From Gammaproteobacteria bacterium (lineage in GTDB: Bacteria; Pseudomonadota; Gammaproteobacteria; UBA6429; Thiohalophilaceae), in contig DRJN01000201.1 of the NCBI GenBank assembly GCA_011052165.1, positions 1 to 5,049 of the forward strand: a stretch of DNA of 5,049 nucleotides. The letters run 5' to 3'. Below, piece after piece: positions 1 to 5,049 of this stretch; positions within the stretch are counted from its first letter, which is position 1, and each line of letters starts with the position of its first letter. Below the pieces are notes generated by a model. It did no database searches and had not been told where the DNA came from. It saw only the letters and a program-made list of their open reading frames with translations. The position numbers and the translations under genes are program-made.

Positions 1-87
1 AAGGCACTAACCCGGATAAACCACAGGATAAGTGCCTTCACGAAATAATGTTCTGTAAAATGCACAGAAAATCATTTCTAAGGCACT
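1..87. repeat. Three copies of an 8-base word upstream of the E1-beta gene
   Basis: AAGGCACT occurs at 1-8 and again at 80-87 (as AAGGCACTAA at 1-10 and 80-89). Its exact reverse complement AGTGCCTT lies at 31-38. The middle copy can pair with the first (8-bp stem, 22-base loop) or with the third (8-bp stem, 41-base loop), so two mutually exclusive hairpins can be drawn in the leader. The third copy lies just upstream of the ribosome binding site at 96-100. Whether this is a leader switch, an operator set or the edge of a repeat is not decidable here, because position 1 is also the window edge. I see no convincing -35/-10 pair in this stretch and no recognisable end of an upstream protein. 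Confidence 0.5.
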
Positions 88-95
88 AAATCATC

Positions 96-100
96 GAGGA
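96..100 (+). promoter_or_regulatory. Ribosome binding site of the E1-beta gene
   Basis: GAGGA lies six bases before the ATG at 107. This is a good Shine-Dalgarno match at normal spacing and supports that start codon. Confidence 0.75.
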
Positions 101-106
101 AAACGA

Positions 107-1087
107 ATGGCAGAGATTGCATACTGGGAGGCGATTCGTCGCGCCCATGATGAGGAAATGGCGAATGATCGTATGGTCATCGCGATGGGTGAGGATATCG
201 GCGTGGCCGGCGGTACCTACAAGGCCACGCTGGGCCTGTATGATAAATACGGTGAGGACCGGGTGATCGATACCCCGATTTCAGAAAACTCTTATACCGG
301 CATCGGTATTGGGGCTTCCATGGTGGGCATGCGCCCGATTATTGAAATTATGTCCATCAATTTCGCCCTGCTGGCGCTGGACACGCTGGTCAATGCCGCC
401 GCCAAGATTCGTTACATGTCCGGCGGTCGGGCGCAGTGTCCGATTGTGATGCGCACTCCCGGCGGCACCGCGCATCAGCTCGCCGCCCAGCATTCTGCCC
501 GTCTGGCACGCATGTTTATGAGTACCTCAGGTTTGCGAGTGGTCACTCCGCGTGGTCCGATTGATGCTTATGGCATGTTGAAATCCGCCGTGCGCTGCAA
601 TGATCCGGTCATCATTATCGAGCACGAGCAGATGTACAGCCTCAAGGAAGAAGTCCCGGATGAAGAATTCTTCCGTCCCCTGGAAGGGGCTGAGATCGTC
701 CGTGAGGGCAGTGATATCACCCTGGTGGGTTATAATTTCAGTGTGCACCTGTGTCTGGAAGCCGCTAAACGGCTGGAAGCGGATGGCATTCATGCCGAAG
801 TGCTGGATCTACGCGTGCTTAAGCCATTGGATCGGGAACTCATTCGTAAGTCAGTGGAAAAAACCCACCGTGTGTTGATCGCTGAAGAAGATGAAGCGCC
901 TGTGGGGGTCGGTGCGGAAATCATGGCGCTGATCAATGAAGACTGCTTCTTCGCCCTGGACGCCCAGCCGGTACGGATTCATGCCGCCGACGTGCCTGTA
1001 CCTTATAACGCCCGTCTGGAAAAAGCGGCCATCCCCAGTGCGGATGATGTCTATCAGGGTGCGTTAAAAGTGATGGGTAAGATTTAA
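107..1087 (+). CDS. pdhB: Pyruvate (2-oxoacid) dehydrogenase E1 component, beta subunit
   Basis: This is the beta chain of a heterotetrameric (alpha2beta2) E1, the thiamine diphosphate enzyme that decarboxylates the 2-oxoacid and reductively acylates the E2 lipoyl arm in the cytoplasm. Its 326 residues are the usual full length. The N-terminal pyrimidine-binding half starts with GEDIGVAGG (28-36) and holds DTPISENSYTG (55-65), where Glu60 matches the cofactor-activating glutamate. Then come KIRYMSGG and RTPGGTAHQLAAQHSARL, the central loop seen in cyanobacterial/plastid E1-beta and in acetoin-type enzymes. The C-terminal half (from about residue 200) is the transketolase C-terminal fold. The start has a good GAGGA site. 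The E2-E3 gene follows after 137 bases, so the two should work together. E1-alpha is not in the window and probably precedes it. Pyruvate is inferred from the E2/E3 partner; acetoin dehydrogenase E1-beta is the main alternative. Confidence 0.93.
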   Translation: MAEIAYWEAIRRAHDEEMANDRMVIAMGEDIGVAGGTYKATLGLYDKYGEDRVIDTPISENSYTGIGIGASMVGMRPIIEIMSINFALLALDTLVNAAAKIRYMSGGRAQCPIVMRTPGGTAHQLAAQHSARLARMFMSTSGLRVVTPRGPIDAYGMLKSAVRCNDPVIIIEHEQMYSLKEEVPDEEFFRPLEGAEIVREGSDITLVGYNFSVHLCLEAAKRLEADGIHAEVLDLRVLKPLDRELIRKSVEKTHRVLIAEEDEAPVGVGAEIMALINEDCFFALDAQPVRIHAADVPVPYNARLEKAAIPSADDVYQGALKVMGKI

Positions 1088-1103
1088 TAAAAATTCTGGA
1101 AAA

Positions 1104-1170
1104 TAACGCGAAGGCGCAGAGACGTAAAGTTTGTTTTAAATATCTCTGCGCCTTTGCGACTCTGCGTTAA
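1104..1170. repeat. Palindromic intergenic element of CGCARAGR octamers
   Basis: The arms at 1107-1122 and 1143-1158 are complementary over 16 positions, with one G-T mismatch that is a wobble pair in RNA, around a 20-base loop. The arms are themselves tandem octamers. The left arm reads CGCGAAGG then CGCAGAGA then CGTAAAG. The right side, read on the minus strand, is CGCAGAGT then CGCAAAGG then CGCAGAGA. The outer edges are TAACGC at 1104-1109 and GCGTTA at 1164-1169. No T-run follows the stem on either strand, so it does not look like a rho-independent terminator. From memory, similar AACGCAAAGGCGCAAAG repeats occur in intergenic DNA of many bacteria; this was not searched. In RNA the hairpin could separate or stabilise the two messages. 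Confidence 0.8.
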
Positions 1171-1211
1171 ATAGAAAATCTATCTGTAAGCGTTATTGGC
1201 TATACGAGATC

Positions 1212-1215
1212 AGGA
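1212..1215 (+). promoter_or_regulatory. Ribosome binding site of the E2-E3 fusion gene
   Basis: AGGA lies nine bases before the ATG at 1225, a moderate match at slightly long spacing. The lipoyl domain begins within five residues of that ATG, which also supports this start. Confidence 0.6.
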
Positions 1216-1224
1216 AAAATTTAG

Positions 1225-3945
1225 ATGTCTGAACCTCATGTTATAAAAATGCCCAAGCTTTCCGACACCATGGAAGAAGGTGTGGTGGTGAGCTGGGAAA
1301 AGAAAATCGGTGATAAAGTCGAGCGTGGCGATATTGTTGCTACGGTGGAAACCGATAAGGCGATCATGGACGTGGAAGTCTTTCGTGAAGGCTATCTCTC
1401 CGGGCCAATGGCCGAGATTGATTCCACCGTGCCGGTGGGTGAGGCGATTGCCTGTTTGGTAGCCGAACCCGGGGAGGTCCTGGACACGAAAAAATCGGCA
1501 GTGGCGCCCAAACTTACGGAAGACCATCAGGAAAAAGTTAAATCGCTTCCAGCCGGTACGGAAAAACCCAAAACCCATATTCCCGCCATGCCTCACGGCG
1601 CCACGCCAGCGCCACGGCCACAGAAAAGTATGGCCACGCCTTATGTTCGGCAACTGGCCGGCGCCCACGGAATTGATTTGAACAGCATTACCGGTAGCGG
1701 ACCGGATGGTGTGATTATCGCGGCTGACGTGCTGAACAGTAACGTACAGAAGACCTCGACCAAACGTATTTTCCAGGTGCCGGGCGAAGGCCGGGCCATG
1801 ACGGCGATGGAAAAAGCCGTCGCGCACAACATGGAATATTCGCTCTCCATGCCGCTGTTCCGGGTGACGGTCAATGTTGATCCTGGCGCCCTGAAAACAG
1901 CGTCCAAAGCGAAAGGCTTTTCGCTTACCGTGACGCTGGCCAAGGCCGCAGCGCTGGCGATTGAAAAACATCCGATTATTAATGCGGTTTACCAGCATGA
2001 AGATCGTATCGTTGAGCGCGATCAGGTTGACATCGGTTTGGCGGTAGAAACCGACGGTATGGGGCTGGTGGTGCCGGTATTGCGCGATGTCGCAAATCGT
2101 TCGCTGGCGGAGCTGGTGGCCGACTGGAAAGATCTGGTTGAACGCGCGCGCGCGCGCCGTCTGAAACCGGAAGAATACTCTAACCCCACTTTTACTATTT
2201 CCAATATGGGCATGATGGGCGTGGCCCAGTTCGATGCGATTCCCTCGCCGGGGACATCGGCAATATTCGCCATCTCGACCCTCGGACCACAGGGCATGCC
2301 GGTCACCATTACGGCGGATCATCGTATTGTTAACGGTGCGGATGCGGCCAAGTTTTTGAGTACCTTCCGTGATCGGGTACAGAATCCAAGCTGGCTGGAT
2401 GGGTCGGCTGCTGTTGCTTCAACGCCCGTCGCACCGAAGGCCGTCAGCTTTGATTTCAAAATACCCGAAGGTGACTGGGACTATGATGTCGTGGTGATCG
2501 GCGGGGGACCCGGTGGGGAAGATTGCGCCCGTGATCTGGTGGAGCATGGCTTCAAGGTCGCCATGATCAACGATGCGCCGTTCCCCGGTGGTGAATGCCT
2601 GTGGCGCGGCTGTATTCCCTCCAAAGCCTGGCGCGCCGCCGCAGATCGCATTCGTGATCGCGCCCAGGATAGTTATCTGGGTGTCAAAGGCACGGACAAG
2701 CCCGAGCTTGACTGGAAGATCATGGAAAAGACTCGCCGCCGCGTGCTGGAAAAACGCGGTGAAATGGCGCTGAACACCGACAAGGGCGTAAAGATCAATG
2801 TCATTCAGGGCTTTGCCCGCTTTGTGGACAGCCACCATGTCGAAGTTGATGCCGGTGGCAATCAGGGTGATCCGCATACCCGCTCGATCCCCGGCGATGG
2901 GAGCAAGATCTCGATTCTTAGTTTTGGCGTGGCAGTGATTGCCACTGGCGCGCCGCCATTCGTGCCGCCGATTTCCGGCGCGCTCGAAGGTCTTGAGAGT
3001 GGTGGCGTACTGACGTCCGATACCGTCTGGGGACTCAAAGCAGCGCCCAAACGTCTGGGCATCATCGGTGGAGGGGCTATCGGCGTCGAAATGGCGCAGA
3101 TTTTTCAGGATTTTGGTGCGAAAGTGCGCTTATTTGAAGGCCAGGAACGCATTTTGGCCGAGGTCGAGCCGGAAATAGCCAAACAACTGACGGCTGTGTT
3201 GAATGATGACCCCCGTCTTGTGATTGAAACGGCCGTCAGGATCGTCGAGATCAAGGGTCAGCCGGGCGAGATGAAACTGGCTTACGAAGACAGTGAAGGC
3301 AAAAAACACAGTTTTAGCTGTGATTATGTCATGATGGCGACGGGTAAACGTCCGGTGCTGGACCCCCTACAACTGGATAAGGTTGGCATTGAGCTGGAAA
3401 AAGGCGTCATCAAGGCGGATGATCGGTGCCGCACGTCGGTGCCGCATATCTTTGCCGTGGGTGATGTCATCGGCGGACTGATGCTCGCGCATACCGCCGG
3501 TCAGCAGGGCCGGGTCGTGGCGGCAACCGTTTGTGGCGAAGACATGACCTACGATGAAAGCAAGGACTCCGGTGTGATCTTCACCCGTCCGGAAGCCGCT
3601 TTCGTGGGTTTATCGCTGGAACAGGCCAAGGCCCGCGGCATCGACGCGGCCGAGGTCAAGGTACCCATGAGTATCGACGCTAAGGCCATGATTACCAACG
3701 AAACCCACGGGATGATCAAGATCGTGGCCGACAGGGCCAGTCATCGTATTATCGGCGTGCATTTTCTCGCCGATCATGCGGATACACTCATCGGCGAAGG
3801 GGTGATGATGGTAGCTGGCGAAATGACCCTGGAACAGGTCGGGCATGCCATTCATCCTCATCCGACTCAGACCGAGCTGTTCGGCGAACTGGCGCGGCGA
3901 CTGGCCACACGCCTGCGCCGGGCCGAAAAGCGCAAGAAAAACTAA
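1225..3945 (+). CDS. pdhC-lpd: E2-E3 fusion: dihydrolipoamide acyltransferase joined to dihydrolipoamide dehydrogenase
   Basis: One 906-residue frame carries two normally separate enzymes of the pyruvate dehydrogenase complex. E2 part: lipoyl domain about 5-80 with ETDKAIMDVE and lipoyl Lys45; a linker; peripheral-subunit-binding domain about 137-172 (TPYVRQLA...GSGPDGVI); acyltransferase domain about 187-392 with FTISNMG and HRIVNG, where His366 is catalytic and Asn370 replaces the usual Asp. A linker of roughly 25 residues (393-418) follows. E3 part from about 419: FAD motif GGGPGG (426-431), redox pair Cys458/Cys463 in CLWRGCIPSK, NAD motif GGGAIG (615-620), FAVGD (743-747), and HPHPTQTE with His879 and Glu884 as the catalytic dyad. 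The E3 portion is about 487 residues, full length, with all catalytic residues. It would transfer the acetyl group to CoA and reoxidise the lipoyl arm on one chain. The end (891-906) is strongly basic. No second E3 gene is seen. Specificity for pyruvate is inferred. Confidence 0.92.
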   Translation: MSEPHVIKMPKLSDTMEEGVVVSWEKKIGDKVERGDIVATVETDKAIMDVEVFREGYLSGPMAEIDSTVPVGEAIACLVAEPGEVLDTKKSAVAPKLTEDHQEKVKSLPAGTEKPKTHIPAMPHGATPAPRPQKSMATPYVRQLAGAHGIDLNSITGSGPDGVIIAADVLNSNVQKTSTKRIFQVPGEGRAMTAMEKAVAHNMEYSLSMPLFRVTVNVDPGALKTASKAKGFSLTVTLAKAAALAIEKHPIINAVYQHEDRIVERDQVDIGLAVETDGMGLVVPVLRDVANRSLAELVADWKDLVERARARRLKPEEYSNPTFTISNMGMMGVAQFDAIPSPGTSAIFAISTLGPQGMPVTITADHRIVNGADAAKFLSTFRDRVQNPSWLDGSAAVASTPVAPKAVSFDFKIPEGDWDYDVVVIGGGPGGEDCARDLVEHGFKVAMINDAPFPGGECLWRGCIPSKAWRAAADRIRDRAQDSYLGVKGTDKPELDWKIMEKTRRRVLEKRGEMALNTDKGVKINVIQGFARFVDSHHVEVDAGGNQGDPHTRSIPGDGSKISILSFGVAVIATGAPPFVPPISGALEGLESGGVLTSDTVWGLKAAPKRLGIIGGGAIGVEMAQIFQDFGAKVRLFEGQERILAEVEPEIAKQLTAVLNDDPRLVIETAVRIVEIKGQPGEMKLAYEDSEGKKHSFSCDYVMMATGKRPVLDPLQLDKVGIELEKGVIKADDRCRTSVPHIFAVGDVIGGLMLAHTAGQQGRVVAATVCGEDMTYDESKDSGVIFTRPEAAFVGLSLEQAKARGIDAAEVKVPMSIDAKAMITNETHGMIKIVADRASHRIIGVHFLADHADTLIGEGVMMVAGEMTLEQVGHAIHPHPTQTELFGELARRLATRLRRAEKRKKN

Positions 3946-3952
3946 AAAATCC

Positions 3953-3971
3953 AATGCAAAGATGCAAGGAT
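3953..3971. repeat. Degenerate octamer-repeat arm after the E2-E3 gene
   Basis: AATGCAAAGATGCAAGGAT reads like the octamer repeat AACGCAAAGACGCAAAGG with two C-to-T changes at CpG positions and a little further drift. Its possible inverted partner is the segment at 4121-4138. The resemblance is visible but short, so chance is not excluded. Confidence 0.4.
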
Positions 3972-3986
3972 ATGTTGGCATCTTGC
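3956..3986 (+). other. Imperfect hairpin downstream of the E2-E3 gene, possible weak terminator
   Basis: GCAAAGATGC at 3956-3965 pairs with GCATCTTGC at 3978-3986 (nine pairs, one bulged A, 12-base loop). A competing small stem TGGCA/TGCCA lies at 3976-3988. A T-rich stretch (CTTGTCTTTTT) comes only at about 3999-4009, too far from the stem for a classical intrinsic terminator. The region 3946-4180 is otherwise non-coding. It also contains a 6-bp inverted repeat AATCGG/CCGATT (4068-4073 and 4086-4091) of unknown meaning. Confidence 0.3.
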
Positions 3987-4120
3987 CATGCAGATCTTCT
4001 TGTCTTTTTGCCGGGATCCGGCCGTGGGCAAATTATCCTTCAGGAAGACAGGAACATCTGATGAATTAATCGGAAATACCCGAAACCGATTCGATAAAAC
4101 CAGAGCAATAAGGGATAAAA

Positions 4121-4138
4121 TTTTGCGTCCTTTGCGTT
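4121..4138. repeat. Octamer-repeat arm upstream of motY
   Basis: TTTTGCGTCCTTTGCGTT is, on the minus strand, AACGCAAAGGACGCAAAA. It shares the exact block CCTTTGCG (4129-4136) with the palindromic element before the E2-E3 gene (1151-1158), and the same GCGTT edge. It is also an inverted, one-gap match to the degenerate arm at 3953-3971, so the two could be the ends of one decayed element of about 186 bases. Confidence 0.55.
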
Positions 4139-4152
4139 GAATTAATTATAAT
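4123..4152 (+). promoter_or_regulatory. Possible sigma-70 promoter for motY
   Basis: TATAAT at 4147-4152 is a perfect -10 hexamer. The best-placed -35 is TTGCGT at 4123-4128, with an 18-base spacer and only three of six consensus bases, and it lies inside the octamer-repeat arm. Transcription would begin near 4159, giving a leader of about 22 bases with no Shine-Dalgarno sequence. The surroundings are A+T rich, so the -10 match may be fortuitous. Confidence 0.4.
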
Positions 4153-4169
4153 TTGGTACGGCTTTTGCA
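4153..4169 (+). promoter_or_regulatory. Sigma-54 (RpoN) -24/-12 promoter for motY
   Basis: TTGGTACG-GCTT-TTGCA matches the sigma-54 consensus YTGGCACGRNNNTTGCW at every specified base except one (T for C at 4157). The invariant GG (4155-4156) and GC (4167-4168) are exactly ten bases apart. The expected start site is about 4180, one base before the motY ATG. Sigma-54 control fits the RpoN/FleQ-type flagellar hierarchy of polarly flagellated Gammaproteobacteria. No enhancer site for an activator was identified. Confidence 0.72.
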
Positions 4170-4193
4170 TTTTTCCGTGCATGTTCGGAAAAA
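4170..4193 (+). repeat. Perfect 8-bp inverted repeat enclosing the motY start codon
   Basis: TTTTTCCG at 4170-4177 and CGGAAAAA at 4186-4193 are exact reverse complements around an 8-base loop (4178-4185) that contains the ATG at 4181. RNA started upstream of 4170 could fold with the start codon in the loop; RNA started near 4180 would lack the left arm. As DNA it could also be a binding site centred on the promoter/start junction. Confidence 0.55.
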
Positions 4194-5044
4194 CATGTCT
4201 TTTAATCCCGCTGGCATGTCTGCTGGCGCTTCCCGCTCGTGCGGGCTATCAGTTCTTCAAGGCGCCGGTGGCGAAATCCACCTGGAAGGTGCAGGCGACG
4301 CCGATCATCTGCCGCCTACGCCATTCGATACCGCTCTATGGCGAGGCGGAATTTGTCCGCAGGGCGAAAACTGATCTGGAATTTTCGATGCATGTCAAAC
4401 AGGCCGCTAACCGGCCTGAATCTGCGCGCCTCTTTTCCCTGGCGCCGGAGTGGAAGCACATCGCGATTGCCAGAGACTTTGGCAGCATCCCCGTGGTCAA
4501 AGGCAAGGAGCCGTTTTATCTGAATGGCACCTGGGCGAAGCGGATGGCTGCAGAGCTGGAGGAAGGCATGGATCTACAATTCATCTATCGCGACTGGATG
4601 GATGGCAGTGATGAAATTACGGTGACCGTGATGCCGGTTAATTTTCTTAAAGCCTGGGGGGGATTTCAGAAATGTGAAAAACAGTTACTGAACATCCGCT
4701 TTGCAGATGTCAGAAAAACCATTATTCAATATGGTATGGGCAAGATTGCGCTGGACAGGGGAACGCAGCGCCGGCTGGATCAAATGATCCATTATATGAA
4801 AGTGGACAGCAGCGTGCGAAGAGTCCGCATCGATGGCTATACCGATAGCAAGGGATTGGAACGGATCAACCTGGTGGTTGCACGCCGGCGTACTAATGTT
4901 GTGCGCGATTATTTTATCAAACATGGTATCGACAAGAATAGAATCAGTCCCCACGCTCATAATGAACTGGAAGGCAAATTCAGCAATCGTACCGCAGCCG
5001 GGCGCAAAAAAAATCGCCGCGTGGAAGTGATGCTGATTCGTTGA
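4181..5044 (+). CDS. motY: Flagellar motor T-ring protein MotY (OmpA-like C-terminus)
   Basis: MotY is periplasmic. It forms the T ring under the flagellar basal body and helps hold the stator units, with its C-terminus binding peptidoglycan. The 287-residue product begins with a signal peptide (1-21: MFGK, a hydrophobic core, then ALPARA, cut before Gly22). The MotY N-terminal domain follows: YQFFKAP, CRLRHSIPLYGEAEF, and a second cysteine. Cys44 and Cys165 are spaced like the disulfide pair known in Vibrio MotY. The OmpA/Pal-like domain spans about 180-287, with IDGYTDSKG (Asp222), Asn230 and Arg237 at peptidoglycan-contact positions and a closing GRKKNRRVEVML. The ATG at 4181 is the only in-frame ATG that keeps the signal peptide. 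No Shine-Dalgarno precedes it, and a sigma-54 promoter ends 11 bases before it. It does not tell whether the motor uses sodium ions or protons. A generic OmpA-family protein is the less likely alternative. Confidence 0.9.
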   Translation: MFGKTCLLIPLACLLALPARAGYQFFKAPVAKSTWKVQATPIICRLRHSIPLYGEAEFVRRAKTDLEFSMHVKQAANRPESARLFSLAPEWKHIAIARDFGSIPVVKGKEPFYLNGTWAKRMAAELEEGMDLQFIYRDWMDGSDEITVTVMPVNFLKAWGGFQKCEKQLLNIRFADVRKTIIQYGMGKIALDRGTQRRLDQMIHYMKVDSSVRRVRIDGYTDSKGLERINLVVARRRTNVVRDYFIKHGIDKNRISPHAHNELEGKFSNRTAAGRKKNRRVEVMLIR

Positions 5045-5049
5045 CTGGC

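Noticed and set aside
1..89. Tail of an upstream protein such as E1-alpha
   Set aside because: Frames open to stops at 8-10, 46-48 or 87-89 give short peptides with no recognisable E1-alpha ending. Coding status cannot be decided.
1125..1151. TAAAGTTT resembling a sigma-28 -35 element
   Set aside because: Eleven bases downstream the sequence is CTCTGCGC, which does not match GCCGATAA, and the word sits in the loop of the palindromic repeat.
1210..2322. Long antisense open frame (370 codons) opposite the E2 part
   Set aside because: It lies wholly over a strongly recognisable gene, is unusually rich in His, Arg and Phe, and shows no domain. It is a codon-composition shadow.
3956..4009. Intrinsic terminator after the E2-E3 gene
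   Set aside because: The stem is imperfect and the T-rich stretch starts more than ten bases after it, so it is listed only as a hairpin.
3845..4069. Small + strand frame overlapping the end of the E2-E3 gene
   Set aside because: It begins inside the catalytic HPHPTQTE region in another frame and has no ribosome binding site or recognisable motif.
4071..4097. TTCGATAA as a sigma-28 -10 element for motY
   Set aside because: The matching -35 position reads CGGAAATA, unlike TAAAGTTT, so there is no supported sigma-28 promoter.
4063..4146. GAATTAAT direct repeat (4063-4070 and 4139-4146) as a target-site duplication
   Set aside because: It is an A+T-rich 8-mer in an A+T-rich gap, and the enclosed 68 bases have no inverted ends. 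Chance is a sufficient explanation.
4181..4246. MotY N-terminus as a lipoprotein signal (Cys6 or Cys13)
   Set aside because: PLAC lacks the Leu at -3 of a lipobox and comes too early. ALPARA followed by Gly fits signal peptidase I cleavage better.

Overview
The window looks like a chromosomal segment of a motile, polarly flagellated gammaproteobacterium with intermediate G+C. The main pointer is the third gene, a MotY-type flagellar T-ring protein, a family found mainly in polarly flagellated Gammaproteobacteria. A strong sigma-54 (RpoN) type promoter lies directly in front of it. No genus can be named from the sequence.

Layout, all genes on the + strand. Positions 1-106 are leader or intergenic DNA with three copies (two direct, one inverted) of an 8-base word. 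Positions 107-1087 encode the beta subunit of a 2-oxoacid (most likely pyruvate) dehydrogenase E1. Positions 1088-1224 hold a 16-bp-stem palindromic element built from octamer units of the form CGCARAGR. Positions 1225-3945 are one uninterrupted 906-codon frame. It joins a complete E2 acyltransferase (lipoyl domain, peripheral-subunit-binding domain, catalytic domain) to a complete E3 dihydrolipoamide dehydrogenase. Positions 3946-4180 are non-coding, with degraded relatives of the octamer repeat at both ends, a small hairpin and overlapping sigma-70-like and sigma-54-like promoters. Positions 4181-5044 encode MotY, with only five bases left after its stop.

The first two genes supply E1-beta, E2 and E3 of an acetyl-CoA-forming complex. 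E1-alpha is missing and is presumably just upstream of the window. The E1-beta, and to a lesser degree the E2, resemble the cyanobacterial/plastid style of pyruvate dehydrogenase more than the single-chain AceE/AceF type of enteric bacteria. MotY is functionally unrelated and appears to be its own transcription unit.

The most notable points are the full E2-E3 fusion, with an Asn in place of the usual Asp of the E2 HxxxDG motif; the octamer-repeat elements in both intergenic gaps; and the motY start, where a near-consensus -24/-12 promoter would begin transcription within about a base of the ATG and a perfect 8-bp inverted repeat places that ATG in its loop. I see no tRNA, rRNA, CRISPR array, transposase or phage gene.
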